Positions 46,347 through 55,489 are shown, counted from the first letter of the stretch. The stretch: 64,000 nt of DNA from Myxococcales bacterium (GCA_022184915.1 JAGTJU010000001.1:1614057-1678056); one strand, 5' to 3'. The notes: a model not told the origin generated them from the letters alone. Numbers and translations are program-made.

Positions 46347-48275
46347 TCAGGGTAAAGACGCGCGCAGAGCGTCGCCTCGCACCTCGTAAACGGGGGCGGG
46401 GTCCACGCGGCCATGGTCAGGCCCAAAGCGGATCTTTCCGGTGACGCCCGGGAACTCGGCGCCGCTGCTCAACAGCCGCAGCACGTCGGCCCGCGACCGG
46501 GCGCCGCGGTCCACGCAGGCCCGCAGAAGATGCACCCCATCAAAGCCGAAGGCGTCGCTGGCGCCAGGATCGCGGCCGTAGAGGGTTCGAAAGTCGGAGA
46601 CGAAGCGGGCGGCCGTGGCTTGTTGTGGATCGGCATGGAAGCCCGGGGCGACCAGTGCGCCCTGCACGTACCGGCCCGCGCGATCTAGCAGGCGCTTGGA
46701 GGCACCGGGTGCGGTGGACAGCAGGAGCACGTTACGCCTGGCGGGCGTGGTGCCGCGCTTCGGCTTCTCACTGACAGCAGCCACCACCTGAGCGGCCGGC
46801 TGGGGCCAGAGGTCGGCCACGGCCAGCGCCGGCGCGATGAGCTCCAGTTTGTCGGCCGTGTCGGGCACGAACAGCGCCTCCCAGCGCTGCTTTTTGAGCA
46901 CCTCGACCTCGCGGGTGAACGAGGTGGCGCCGGCCGGGTACTTCACCTCGGCCACGACCAGCCCCCCCAGGGCGCCGATGGCCTGCCGGAAGGCCTCTGC
47001 CGTGCGGCCTGCCGCTGCGGTTTCCGGCGCCAAGATCGAAAACGTACGAACGCCCCGGCTGCGTGCCGCTTGCGCCAGCGCGCGGGCGCGCGCGTCCGTG
47101 TCGTGCACCAGCTGAAACGCCGACGTTTGCGCGCCTGGGTTGGCGCCGCCCAGCACCAGGTACGGAACGCCGTCGCGGCTCATCTGGTCGACGGTGGCGG
47201 GATCCGCCATGCCCACGATGCCGAGCACGGCCTCTTCACGCGCCAGCTCCGTGGCCGCCGTGAGGGGCCCGCCCCGGCCCGTGGTGTCGCGCACCATCAC
47301 CTGCACGGGGGCGACGTCTTGGGCCGCCGCGGGGGCGCCGATCGCCACCACGGCTCCGCGGGTGAGGGCAAGCCCGAGCTGCTGCCCGCGCCCCGAGAGC
47401 GGTACAGAGAGCCCCAGGCGCCCGGGATCCCCCGTGCCGGCCCAGGCGCTGCCCGCGCTCGAGGCCACTGCGTCCAGGCGCTTGCGAAGTTCTCCCGCCT
47501 CTTCACTGGCGCGTTTGGCCTCGTCGGCGCGTCCCTGGCTGGCGAGCGCCACGGCGGCTTTCGGTCCCAGCGCCGCCCGCGCCACCATCCCGTCGGTGTC
47601 GCGCCACAGCGCGAGCGCTTCGTCCACCGAAACACGGGACACCACCGCCTCAGCCCGGTGCAGCGCGAACGCCCGCTCGTGGGGGGCGGCCCTGTCCGCG
47701 TAGCGTTGCCACGCGGCCAACGTGGCTTGCACCTGCCCGGCCGCGGCGGCGGCTTCGGCAAGGGCCACGTTGCCCATCATGGCCGTGCGGGCGGCGTCGA
47801 GGCCCGGCACCGTCAGGCCCGCAGGATCGTCGGCGAAGGGTGCCAGGCGCTGCCACGCCGCAGGATCGCCGAGGCGCGCCTCGGCCACACCCGCCAGAAA
47901 GTTCGTGACGGCATCCGCCTGCGTGCCCGGCCCAAGGACCGCGCGCGCGCCCGCAGCGTCGCCTTGTTCCAGGAGCACGAGCGCCAGCAACGCCGTGGCC
48001 CGCGGGCGAACGCTCCCGGACCCGTGGTCGCGCAGCGCCTGGGCAAGCCCCTTCGCCGCGTCCAGGTTGCCCTGGCGGTGTTCGTTCACCGCGCGTTGGT
48101 AATCGGCCTCGGCGCCTGCCAGAGCGGCGGCGGTGCCCGCGTCGCTCTCGCCGGCGTCCGATGAGGATGTATCCGGGCCCCCTTCGGGGCTGCCGAGACT
48201 CACGCCTTGAGCGCGTGCACCTGTGGCGCAAGCCCCCAAAGCCAACATGACGGTTAGAAGCGCCGAGCCGCGCAT
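46347..48275 (-). CDS. Lipoprotein with TPR-like N-terminus and periplasmic-binding (LpoA/ABC substrate) fold
   Basis: The 642-residue protein starts at ATG 48275 (MRGSALLTVMLALGAC), with a lipobox ending at Cys15. Residues about 30-270 are Ala-rich helical repeats. The C-terminal 370 residues form a type I periplasmic-binding fold: LGLSVPLSGRGQQLGLALTRGAVVAIG, AVLGIVGMADPATVDQMSRDGVPYLVLG, FSILAPETAAAGRTAEAFRQA, and DAFGFDGVHLLRACVDRG. This layout matches LpoA/LppC-like activators of penicillin-binding proteins and amino-acid ABC binding proteins. No transporter genes are close, so an LpoA-like role is more likely. Confidence 0.8.
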   Translation of the reverse strand: MRGSALLTVMLALGACATGARAQGVSLGSPEGGPDTSSSDAGESDAGTAAALAGAEADYQRAVNEHRQGNLDAAKGLAQALRDHGSGSVRPRATALLALVLLEQGDAAGARAVLGPGTQADAVTNFLAGVAEARLGDPAAWQRLAPFADDPAGLTVPGLDAARTAMMGNVALAEAAAAAGQVQATLAAWQRYADRAAPHERAFALHRAEAVVSRVSVDEALALWRDTDGMVARAALGPKAAVALASQGRADEAKRASEEAGELRKRLDAVASSAGSAWAGTGDPGRLGLSVPLSGRGQQLGLALTRGAVVAIGAPAAAQDVAPVQVMVRDTTGRGGPLTAATELAREEAVLGIVGMADPATVDQMSRDGVPYLVLGGANPGAQTSAFQLVHDTDARARALAQAARSRGVRTFSILAPETAAAGRTAEAFRQAIGALGGLVVAEVKYPAGATSFTREVEVLKKQRWEALFVPDTADKLELIAPALAVADLWPQPAAQVVAAVSEKPKRGTTPARRNVLLLSTAPGASKRLLDRAGRYVQGALVAPGFHADPQQATAARFVSDFRTLYGRDPGASDAFGFDGVHLLRACVDRGARSRADVLRLLSSGAEFPGVTGKIRFGPDHGRVDPAPVYEVRGDALRASLP

Positions 48276-48370
48276 GGTCCCGGTTTTACCAGGGGCGCGT
48301 CTCCCGCACACCTCCCGCGTCACATTTCGGTCGTTGCAGCCCTAGACCCAGGCGGGCCGTGGCCCCCGTC

Positions 48371-48550
48371 TCAGTGCGCGTTCCGGGCCGCCCAGGGGGA
48401 CGGCATGCCCATCAGAACCTGCTCCATCGCCACCATCTGGCGCAGTTTGTACATCTCGTCCGGCGTCAGCACCTGCGCGCCTGTGCTCGTCCCCTCTTCC
48501 ACCGCATCTTCCCAGTCCGGCGTCCTCGGCTTGATGTGTCGCAGTGTCAT
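48371..48550 (-). CDS. Small 59-residue hypothetical protein
   Basis: The product begins MTLRHIKPRTPDWEDAVEEG and ends SPWAARNAH. A strong ribosome site, AAGGAGGT on the minus strand (48560-48567), lies 9 nt before ATG 48550, which is better than for most genes in the window. The sequence is acidic at first and then forms a probable amphipathic helix (LTPDEMYKLRQMVAMEQVLMG). I do not recognise the family. It ends 95 bp upstream of the lipoprotein gene on the same strand, so co-transcription is possible, and it is divergent from proS. Confidence 0.7.
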   Translation of the reverse strand: MTLRHIKPRTPDWEDAVEEGTSTGAQVLTPDEMYKLRQMVAMEQVLMGMPSPWAARNAH

Positions 48551-48579
48551 GTCTCCCCTACCTCCTTCGATTTGTCAGC

Positions 48580-48599
48580 TAAGCGGGCCACCCCGCTTA
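48580..48599. promoter_or_regulatory. Inverted repeat TAAGCGGG-CCAC-CCCGCTTA
   Basis: A perfect 8-bp inverted repeat with a 4-bp centre lies between the divergent small-protein gene (start 48550) and proS (start 48708). It may be a regulator site for the small gene or part of a leader hairpin. Confidence 0.4.
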
Positions 48600-48707
48600 C
48601 GAAGTTAGTGTGCCGCGGGACCTGTTTCCGGTGCATGTACGCCCGGGAACTCTTGGGAAAATCTCGCGCCCCCGCGGCGCGGCCATTCCGTGTTATGAAG
48701 CGCGCCC

Positions 48708-50450
48708 ATGAAGGTCTCGCAGACTCTGGTTCCCACCCTCAAAGAGGCGCCCACCGAGGCGGAAGTTCCCTCGCACATCCTGATGGTGCGGGGCGGCTAC
48801 CTGCGCAAGGTGGCGGCCGGTGTGTATTCATTTCTGCCGCTCGGCTGGCGGGTCATTCAGAAGATCTCGCGCATCGTGCGCGAGGAGATGAACCGCGCCG
48901 GGGCTTCCGAGGTGTTTTTGCCGGCGGTGATCCCGGCCGAACTGTGGAAAGAGTCGGGGCGTTGGGACCACTACGGGGCGCAGCTGCTGCGTTTCAAAGA
49001 CCGCAAAAACGGTGACTTCGTCATTGGCCCCACGCACGAAGAAGTGATCGTGGACCTCGTCCGTGGGGACGTGAAGAGCTATCGCCAGCTGCCCCTGAAT
49101 TTGTACCAGATTCAAACCAAGTTTCGTGACGAGCTTCGTCCCCGCGCGGGGCTCATGCGCGGCCGCGAGTTCATCATGAAGGACGCGTACTCGTTTCACG
49201 TCAGCGAGGAAGACGCCAAGCGCGAGTACAAGAACATGTTCGACACCTACTGCCGCATCTTTGCGCGCTGTGGGCTCGAGTTCCGTCCCGTGGAAGCCGA
49301 CACCGGCGCCATCGGCGGCTCGCTTTCGCATGAGTTCCAGGTGTTGGCCGAGACGGGCGAAGACGCCCTCGTGGCCTGTGACACCTGCGACTACGCAGCG
49401 AACGTGGAAGAGGCGCAGGTGCGCACGCCGGTCAGCCAGACGCCGTCTTCTGAGCCGCTGCAAGACGTGGCCACACCGAACGCGCGCACGATCGACGAGG
49501 TCTCGGCGTTTTTGAAGGTGTCCCCGCGCGAGCTCGCGAAGACCCTCATCTGCCTGGTCGATGGCAAGCCTGTGGCTGTCCTCGTGCGCGGCGATCACGA
49601 GATGAACGAGATCAAGCTGCGCCGGGCCCTGGGTGCCAAGGAGGTCGTGATGGCCAATGATCGCACGGTCCTCGAGGTGACAGGCGCTCCCGTGGGCTTC
49701 GCGGGGCCGGTGGGCCTTTCGATCCCGGTGCATGTCGACGCCGAGGTGGCGGCGCTCGCGAGCTTCGTGGCCGGCGCGAACAAAGCCGACGCCCACGTAC
49801 GCCACGTGGTCACGGGGCGCGACTTCGTGCCCGCCTCCGTGGGCGACTTCCGACAGGCCGCACCCGGCGATGGCTGCCCTCGCTGCGCAACGGGCACCTT
49901 CAGGGGCTTCCGGGGCATCGAGGTGGGTCACGTCTTTTTCCTGGGCACGAAGTACTCGGCGCCCATGAAGTGCAACTTCCTCGACGCCGACGGCAAAGAG
50001 AAGCCCGCCACCATGGGCTGCTACGGCATCGGCGTGACCCGCATCGCGGCCGCCGCCATCGAACAGCACCACGACGCCGACGGCATCAAGTGGCCGGTCC
50101 CCCTTGCGCCCTTCGAGGTGCACCTGCTGTCGCTGCAGGCCAACGACGAGGCGGTGGCGAGCGCTTGCGATGCCCTCGATCGGCAGCTCGAAGCCGCGGG
50201 CATCGAGGTGCTCTACGACGACCGGGATGAACGCCCTGGCGTGAAGTTCAAGGACGCCGACCTCATGGGTATGCCCTACCGGGTGGCGCTGGGCAAAAAG
50301 GGGCTGGCGGAAGGCATCGTGGAGATCAAGGCCCGCCGCGCCCCCGAAGTGCACAAGGTGCCTTTGGCCGAGGCGGTCGCGTGGGTGCGAGAGCGCGTGG
50401 AGCGTGAGCGCACGGGGCTTTCGCCCGTGGAGGGTCAGAGCACGCCATGA
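48708..50450 (+). CDS. proS: Prolyl-tRNA synthetase, bacterial type with editing domain
   Basis: The 580-residue class II synthetase charges tRNA-Pro. Motif 1 region is FLPLGWRVIQKISRIVREEMNRAGASEVFLP. Motif 2 is FRDELRPRAGLMRGREFIMKDAYSFH, and motif 3 is near CYGIGVTRIAAAAIEQHHDADGIKWP. The insertion between motifs 2 and 3 (about 235-390; KTLICLVDGKPVAVLVRGDHEMNEIKLRRALGA) is the YbaK-like domain that removes mischarged alanine. The C-terminal anticodon-binding domain has YDDRDERPGVKFKDADLMGMPYRV. Length is typical. It overlaps pyrF as ATGA. Confidence 0.96.
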   Translation: MKVSQTLVPTLKEAPTEAEVPSHILMVRGGYLRKVAAGVYSFLPLGWRVIQKISRIVREEMNRAGASEVFLPAVIPAELWKESGRWDHYGAQLLRFKDRKNGDFVIGPTHEEVIVDLVRGDVKSYRQLPLNLYQIQTKFRDELRPRAGLMRGREFIMKDAYSFHVSEEDAKREYKNMFDTYCRIFARCGLEFRPVEADTGAIGGSLSHEFQVLAETGEDALVACDTCDYAANVEEAQVRTPVSQTPSSEPLQDVATPNARTIDEVSAFLKVSPRELAKTLICLVDGKPVAVLVRGDHEMNEIKLRRALGAKEVVMANDRTVLEVTGAPVGFAGPVGLSIPVHVDAEVAALASFVAGANKADAHVRHVVTGRDFVPASVGDFRQAAPGDGCPRCATGTFRGFRGIEVGHVFFLGTKYSAPMKCNFLDADGKEKPATMGCYGIGVTRIAAAAIEQHHDADGIKWPVPLAPFEVHLLSLQANDEAVASACDALDRQLEAAGIEVLYDDRDERPGVKFKDADLMGMPYRVALGKKGLAEGIVEIKARRAPEVHKVPLAEAVAWVRERVERERTGLSPVEGQSTP

Positions 50451-51181
50451 ACGCCGTCGTCGATACCAAGCCCACGTCGGATCCGAAGAGCCGCATCATC
50501 GCGGCTCTCGACGTTCCCGATCTGGCCCGCCTCGAAGCGTTCCTCGATCGTCTCGAGGGGCAGCCGATCTGGTACAAGATCGGGCTCGAGCTGTTCATCG
50601 CGGAGGGCGTTCGTGCCATCGAGGCCGTCAAGCGGCGGGGCGGGCGGCTCTTTCTCGACCTGAAGCTGCACGACATTCCCGAGACCGTGGCCCGGGCGGT
50701 CACGTCCGTGCGCCGTCTCGGCGCCGAGCTGCTCACCGTGCACGCCGCCGGGGGCGCGGAGATGACGAGCCGGGCGGTGGCCGCTGCGGAGGGCCAGCTG
50801 GACGTGATCGCCGTGACGGTGCTGACGAGCCTGGGACAGGCAGATCTGCAAGCCGACGGGATCGCCGGCTCACCCGCCGAGGTGGTGGCCCGGCGGGCCC
50901 GCCTCGTACGGGACGCGGGGGCCGCGGGCCTCGTTTGCTCTCCCCAGGAGGTCGCCGCCGCCCGTGCGATCGATCCGAACCTGCGCCTGGTGGTGCCCGG
51001 TATCCGCCCGGCAGGGGCTGCGCTCGGCGACCAGAAGCGGGTGGGCACACCCGCCGAAGCGATTGCCGGAGGCGCCGACTACCTCGTGGTGGGGCGCCCC
51101 CTGCGGGACGCCCCCAACCCAGCGCGGGCGTTCGAGGCCCTGGCCGCCGAGGTCGCCTCCGTCATCGGGGCAGGGCGCTGA
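50447..51181 (+). CDS. pyrF: Orotidine 5'-phosphate decarboxylase
   Basis: The 244-residue enzyme makes UMP in pyrimidine synthesis. It has IIAALDVPDLARLEAFLDRL, the catalytic D-K-x-x-D tetrad in FLDLKLHDIPETVA (D71, K73, D76), TVHAAGG, and the phosphate-gripper region VVPGIRPAGAALGDQKRVGTPAEA with YLVVGRPL. It starts inside the end of proS and is followed after 1 bp by the methyltransferase gene, so the three genes look like one operon. Confidence 0.95.
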   Translation: MNAVVDTKPTSDPKSRIIAALDVPDLARLEAFLDRLEGQPIWYKIGLELFIAEGVRAIEAVKRRGGRLFLDLKLHDIPETVARAVTSVRRLGAELLTVHAAGGAEMTSRAVAAAEGQLDVIAVTVLTSLGQADLQADGIAGSPAEVVARRARLVRDAGAAGLVCSPQEVAAARAIDPNLRLVVPGIRPAGAALGDQKRVGTPAEAIAGGADYLVVGRPLRDAPNPARAFEALAAEVASVIGAGR

Positions 51182-51182
51182 C

Positions 51183-51971
51183 ATGAGCCTTCAAGACGCG
51201 GGGGCCCCTGCCGAAACCGCGGGGGGCCCGGGACGGGTGATCTTTGGGCTGCGCCCCGTGGAGGAGCTCTGCCGCGCACGTCCCCGGGACGTGGCTGTCG
51301 TGTATGTGGCCGAGGGGCTCAAGGGGGCCGACGTCCAGCGCCTGGTGGCCGTTGCCAAGGATCGCGGGATCAGCGTCGAGCCGCGGCCCCGAGCTCTGGT
51401 GGCGGATCTTGCCGGCAAGGGGGCCCATCAGGGGGTGGTGGCGATTGCTGGCCCCTATCCCTACGTGCCTGTGCCCGTCATGCTCGAAGCTGCCCGGCAG
51501 GCTGCGGAGCCGCCTCTCTTGATGTGGCTCGATGGCCTCACCGACCCCCAGAACGTGGGCGCCATCGTGCGCAGCGCCGAGGTGTTCGGGGCGCACGGCG
51601 TGGCCATCCCCGATCACAACGCGGCCCCCATCACCGCGGGCGCCATCAAGGCCTCGGCCGGCGCCACCGAGCGCATGCGCATCGCGCGGGTGCACAACTT
51701 TCTCGGCAGCCTCGACAAGCTGCGAGAAAGCGGCGTGAAGGTGTGGGGCACAGGGGTCGAAGCGGAAGGCCTCGAGATCTTCGAGGCGGACTTCACGGGT
51801 CCCACGGCCTTCGTGATGGGCTCGGAGGGGCGCGGCCTGCGCGAGGCCGTGGCGCGCCGCTGTGACGGCATCGTGCGCATTCCCATGGCCGGGCAGATCG
51901 CGTCCCTCAACGCCAGTGCGGCGGCCGCCATCGTGCTCTACGAGGCCATGCGCCAGCGCCGCGCGCGCTGA
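51183..51971 (+). CDS. SpoU/TrmH-family rRNA 2'-O-methyltransferase, RlmB-like
   Basis: The 262-residue protein has an N-terminal substrate-binding domain (VIFGLRPVEELCRARPRDVAVVYVAEG) and a SPOUT domain with LMWLDGLTDPQNVGAIVRSAEVFGAHGV, KASAGATERMRIARVHN, FVMGSEGRGLREAVARRCD, and IPMAGQIASLNASAAAAIVLYEAMRQ, the three conserved motifs of 2'-O-ribose methyltransferases. RlmB methylates G2251 of 23S rRNA; assignment to that position is by similarity only. The ATG at 51183 follows the pyrF stop directly. Confidence 0.9.
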   Translation: MSLQDAGAPAETAGGPGRVIFGLRPVEELCRARPRDVAVVYVAEGLKGADVQRLVAVAKDRGISVEPRPRALVADLAGKGAHQGVVAIAGPYPYVPVPVMLEAARQAAEPPLLMWLDGLTDPQNVGAIVRSAEVFGAHGVAIPDHNAAPITAGAIKASAGATERMRIARVHNFLGSLDKLRESGVKVWGTGVEAEGLEIFEADFTGPTAFVMGSEGRGLREAVARRCDGIVRIPMAGQIASLNASAAAAIVLYEAMRQRRAR

Positions 51972-52012
51972 CAGGACCGCGAGGCGCTTACGGGACACTG
52001 CCGGTCCCCCGG

Positions 52013-52921
52013 TCAGCGTACGCAGTTGCGTCCCGCGCCCTTGGCCGCGTAGAGCCCCTCGTCGGCACGGGTCAGCGCGTCCTGGACCTCCTCGGAGCGC
52101 CCCATCTCGGCGGTTCCTGCCGAGATCGTGACGGCCAGACCCCCCGGGAATACGATGTTCTGCACCGCCGCGCGCAGCCGCTCGGCGCACAGGCGCGCAC
52201 CGTCCAGGTTCGTGTTCGGCAGCACCACCAGGAACTCCTCGCCTCCCCAGCGGGCGGCAAAGTCGCACACGCGGATCACGTCCGCGACGGTGGCGCCCAC
52301 CGCGCGCAAGACCTGGTCGCCCACACCGTGCCCGTAGGTGTCGTTGACCTTCTTGAAGTGGTCGATGTCCATGAGCACGAAGCTCATGCTGCCGCCGTAG
52401 CGGCGAAACTTTGAAGCTTCGCGCCTCACGAACTGCTCGGCCCCGCGGCGGTTGGAAAGGCCCGTGAGCCGATCCGTCATCGAAAGCCGCTCGTATGCGG
52501 CCACCAGGTCCACCTCGGCCGTGATGTCCGTGCACACCACGATGATCGCGTCTTCGGGATCCGACACGCGCCGGGCCACCCAGCGCACGACCGAGCGGTT
52601 CGGCCGTGCCAGCTCGAACTCTTCGCACGTGATCCGCGCCCCGAAGGGCAAGAGCCGGCCATCCCTGATGACGGGCGGCGGATCATCGACCAAAGCGGTC
52701 ACGTAGGTCGCCAGCTGCTCGGGTGTCATCGCCAGCACCTCTTCGACGGGCAACCCGAAGGTGGCCGCCATCGGCCGGCTGCACAGCACGACCTGCTTTT
52801 GGGCGTTGATCACCAGGACGCCGGATTCGAGGCTGTTGGCCACGGCGTCCACGAAGGGCAGGGCCAAGAGCCACGAGGCGCTCGAGGCCGACGCCGGTTC
52901 GGAGGGATCTGGGCGAGACAT
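52013..52921 (-). CDS. PAS-GGDEF diguanylate cyclase
   Basis: The 302-residue protein makes c-di-GMP. An N-terminal PAS domain (about 20-140) precedes a GGDEF domain (about 145-300) with DRLTGLSNRRG, FVLMDIDHFKKVNDTYGHGVGD, and the active site GGEEF at 226-230. The RxxD product-inhibition site (R217-D220) stands five residues upstream of it, so feedback control is likely. The start at ATG 52921 has an AGGA site; a longer frame to 52978 would overlap the upstream gene. It is the last gene of the kinase-STAS-cyclase run, where it may be the output. Confidence 0.92.
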   Translation of the reverse strand: MSRPDPSEPASASSASWLLALPFVDAVANSLESGVLVINAQKQVVLCSRPMAATFGLPVEEVLAMTPEQLATYVTALVDDPPPVIRDGRLLPFGARITCEEFELARPNRSVVRWVARRVSDPEDAIIVVCTDITAEVDLVAAYERLSMTDRLTGLSNRRGAEQFVRREASKFRRYGGSMSFVLMDIDHFKKVNDTYGHGVGDQVLRAVGATVADVIRVCDFAARWGGEEFLVVLPNTNLDGARLCAERLRAAVQNIVFPGGLAVTISAGTAEMGRSEEVQDALTRADEGLYAAKGAGRNCVR

Positions 52922-52941
52922 CGGATCCTGGGCCTTGGCTG

Positions 52942-53322
52942 TCACGTTTGGATGCTGACCAGGTCGTTGGCGAAACAAGACAGCGCGTGCAGGCTTCTAC
53001 GCTGCCAATGTAGCCGTGGGCTCGAGAGGAACACGATGCGGTACTGCCCTTCGGCCTCTTGCGCTTGCACCGAGCTTATCCAGGTGACGAACGCCTTGAG
53101 GCACGACGAATTGATGAACTCGAGGTTGCGGACGTCGACCACCACCTCGCTCACGCCGTCGGAGAGCGCGTAGCGGTGCAGCGACAGCAGAAAGCCATCC
53201 AGCTGCGGCTTGACGTTCAGGTCGGCGTTGCCCGAGAGGGTGGTTTGCACGGTGGCGCCGTCCACGCGTGCTGCCGCCGTGAAATCGACCTCTCGAATCG
53301 GCGGGATGTTTGGCTCTGTCAT
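52942..53322 (-). CDS. STAS-like phosphorylation target of a partner-switching system (SiaC-like)
   Basis: This 126-residue protein has an alternating strand-helix pattern ending with VSEVVVDVRNLEFINSSCLKAFVTWISSVQ (residues about 58-87). The candidate phosphorylation site is S72 or S73, matching the NTSSIKA site of SiaC and the DSSG of anti-sigma antagonists. The C-terminus is YRIVFLSSPRLHWQRRSLHAL. It starts inside the kinase gene (ATGA) and ends 20 bp before the cyclase start. In the related Pseudomonas SiaABCD system, dephosphorylated SiaC activates the cyclase. Confidence 0.75.
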   Translation of the reverse strand: MTEPNIPPIREVDFTAAARVDGATVQTTLSGNADLNVKPQLDGFLLSLHRYALSDGVSEVVVDVRNLEFINSSCLKAFVTWISSVQAQEAEGQYRIVFLSSPRLHWQRRSLHALSCFANDLVSIQT

Positions 53323-53864
53323 GGCGCCCTCCGTTCCGGGATCTGAGCCGTGGCGCGGATGAGCACCTGCGTGCCCACGGCGTCGAAGGCCAGCCGCATT
53401 TCCCCTTCGGCTCTGATGCGCGCCAAGCCGAGCCCGGACGTCGTCGTGTCGGACGCATTCCGACGCATGAGCTCGAAGTAGTAATCGTACGGGTCTTCGC
53501 GTGTGTTCATCTCGGCGAAGTTCTGCTTGAGGCGCGCGATGTGGTCGGGGCTGGTTTGATTCGTCATCGTAAGGACCGCTTGCCGGCCCCCGTCGCCGTT
53601 GGGCTCGAGCCTGAGCGCCAAGCTGGCCTGTCGGTTCTCCGCGTACTTGGCGGCGTTTTCGAGCAGCTCGTGGGCGGCCATGGCCACCCGGAAGACGGCA
53701 TCGGCGTCGTCGACGAGCTTCTCCATCGCTTGTTCGACGAATCGACGCGTGATTGACACGATCCGGGGATCGGTGTCGAGCGTGAGTTCGAGGCTGAGTC
53801 CCTCGTCCAGCATGTTTCGAGGGAGGTCATCGGCGGGGCCGAAATAAACCTTCAGGCCAGGCAT
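53319..53864 (-). CDS. GHKL-type ATPase, anti-sigma/SiaB-like serine kinase
   Basis: The 181-residue protein has an N-box AAHELLENAAKYAE (E66-N70) and a G-box region SGLGLARIRAE (about 146-156), in a small HATPase fold without a dimerisation domain. That is the layout of RsbW/SpoIIAB and SiaB-like kinases, which phosphorylate a STAS partner. It heads a coupled run with the STAS-like and cyclase genes and is divergent from a PP2C phosphatase, the expected opposing enzyme. Confidence 0.82.
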   Translation of the reverse strand: MPGLKVYFGPADDLPRNMLDEGLSLELTLDTDPRIVSITRRFVEQAMEKLVDDADAVFRVAMAAHELLENAAKYAENRQASLALRLEPNGDGGRQAVLTMTNQTSPDHIARLKQNFAEMNTREDPYDYYFELMRRNASDTTTSGLGLARIRAEGEMRLAFDAVGTQVLIRATAQIPERRAP

Positions 53865-53977
53865 TCGAAAAGAATACGTCGATGGCGCCCGCTGGCGCTC
53901 TCTTTTCTCGGCGCTCGGGCGCGCCTCCCGTACCTCAAGGATGCCGTGGGTCAGCCGAAAAGCTGGGGGGAACGGAA

Positions 53978-55483
53978 GTGCCTGTGGCTGGCAAACCCAT
54001 CATCAAGGTCGAGACCGGCGTCGTGTCCCGGAAGAGCCCGCTGTTCACCACCGAGATGCCCGCCGTGCGCTTCGACCTGCCTGCTCCGGTCGAGCCCGCG
54101 CCCCCGGCGGCGCCTGCGCCGACGCCTGCACCGTTCCGAGACGTGAAGGCCACACGCCTTTTGTCAGGCCTGCGGCTCAAGGTCACGCTGACCTTGTTCA
54201 TCACCGTGCTGTTGTTGGCCCTGTCCGGCCTGATTTTCTTCTTGGTGTCGCGCATCTTCGCCGAGTTGACCCCCTCGATGCGGGTAGAGCTCGAGTGGAA
54301 GACCCAGCGCGGGGCCAAGGAGCTTGCGCACGCCGTGGACTTTGCGCTGGTCGTGGGGGACGAGGCGCTCATCATGGAGGCCTGCAAGCCTTACCTGAAA
54401 GGCCCCGACGTGGTCGCCATCGTGGCGGCCGACCCCGAAGGCCAGGTGCTCGCTCAGCACGGCAAGGCGCCCGAAACGCCCGAAGGTTTGTTCCGGGGGG
54501 CGCCAGGCGGCATCAGGCAGGGGCCAGGCTATCTGGTGTCATGGGCGCCCTCGCAGATCGAGGGCCGCACCGTGGGCCGTTTGGCCCTCGTAATCTCCAC
54601 CGCGAAGTTGGTCGCGGGGGAGAGCCTACGAAACAACATTCTGGGCGCCGCGGGCCTCGGCTGCGTGGCGGCGCTGCTGGTGAGCCTCTTTTTCGTGAAC
54701 TTTTACCTGGGTCCCGTCATCAGCCTGACCCACAGGGCGCTGCGCACGGCCCGCGAGCTGGAAATCGCCAAACGCATCCAGACCTCGATCCTGCCTCAGC
54801 GGCTGAGCGTGGAGGGGCTGCAGATCGCGGCGGCCATGGTGCCAGCCGAGGAGGTGGGGGGCGACTACTACGACGTGGTCCCCACCCAAGGGGGCGCCTG
54901 GATCGGCGTGGGCGACGTGGCGGGGCACGGCCTCAAGGCCGGTCTCATCATGCTCATGGTCCAAAGCGTGGTGGCGGCGCTCACCCGGCAAAGGGCACGG
55001 ACGAGCCCGCGGGAGGCCCTGGAAGTTTTGAACCGGGTTTTGTTCGACAACATCCGCGAGCGCCTCGCCAGCGACGAGCACGTCACGTTCACCTTGATGC
55101 GCTACGAGGCCGACGGAGCTTTGGTTTATGCCGGCGCTCACGAGGAGATCCTGATCTGCCGGGCGCGGGACGGAAAATGCGAGATCCTGCCCACGCCGGG
55201 CACCTGGATGGGCGCGGTGGCCAACGTGAGCCGTGCGATCAAGGATTCGGAGGCCAAGCTTCATCCCGGCGATCTCATGGTGCTCTACACGGACGGACTC
55301 ATCGAAGCCAAGAACGCACAGGGCGAGCCCTTCGGACTCGACAGGGTGATGGAGATGGTCGAAGCGAACCGCAGGGAAGCCCCCGAAGTCGTGGTCCAAA
55401 AGGTGGTGCAGGCCGTGATGACCTGGGCCCCGGTGCAGGACGACGACGTGACCCTGCTGGCGCTTCGGTACCAGGGGCGCTGA
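53978..55483 (+). CDS. Membrane-bound PP2C (RsbU/SpoIIE-type) phosphatase
   Basis: The protein has a Pro/Ala-rich cytoplasmic N-terminus, a transmembrane helix (VTLTLFITVLLLALSGLIFFL), a periplasmic sensor segment of about 130 residues, and a second helix (LGCVAALLVSLFFVNFYLG). A PP2C domain follows (RIQTSILPQRL, EEVGGDYYDVV, IGVGDVAGHGLKAGL, VLYTDGLIEAKN, QDDDVTLLALR) with the metal-binding Asp residues kept. The layout matches SiaA. The longest frame starts at ATG 53882, only 17 bp from the divergent kinase start; GTG 53978 leaves room for promoters and has a G-rich stretch upstream, so I prefer it (501 residues). Confidence 0.85.
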   Translation: MPVAGKPIIKVETGVVSRKSPLFTTEMPAVRFDLPAPVEPAPPAAPAPTPAPFRDVKATRLLSGLRLKVTLTLFITVLLLALSGLIFFLVSRIFAELTPSMRVELEWKTQRGAKELAHAVDFALVVGDEALIMEACKPYLKGPDVVAIVAADPEGQVLAQHGKAPETPEGLFRGAPGGIRQGPGYLVSWAPSQIEGRTVGRLALVISTAKLVAGESLRNNILGAAGLGCVAALLVSLFFVNFYLGPVISLTHRALRTARELEIAKRIQTSILPQRLSVEGLQIAAAMVPAEEVGGDYYDVVPTQGGAWIGVGDVAGHGLKAGLIMLMVQSVVAALTRQRARTSPREALEVLNRVLFDNIRERLASDEHVTFTLMRYEADGALVYAGAHEEILICRARDGKCEILPTPGTWMGAVANVSRAIKDSEAKLHPGDLMVLYTDGLIEAKNAQGEPFGLDRVMEMVEANRREAPEVVVQKVVQAVMTWAPVQDDDVTLLALRYQGR

Positions 55484-55489
55484 GGTGTC

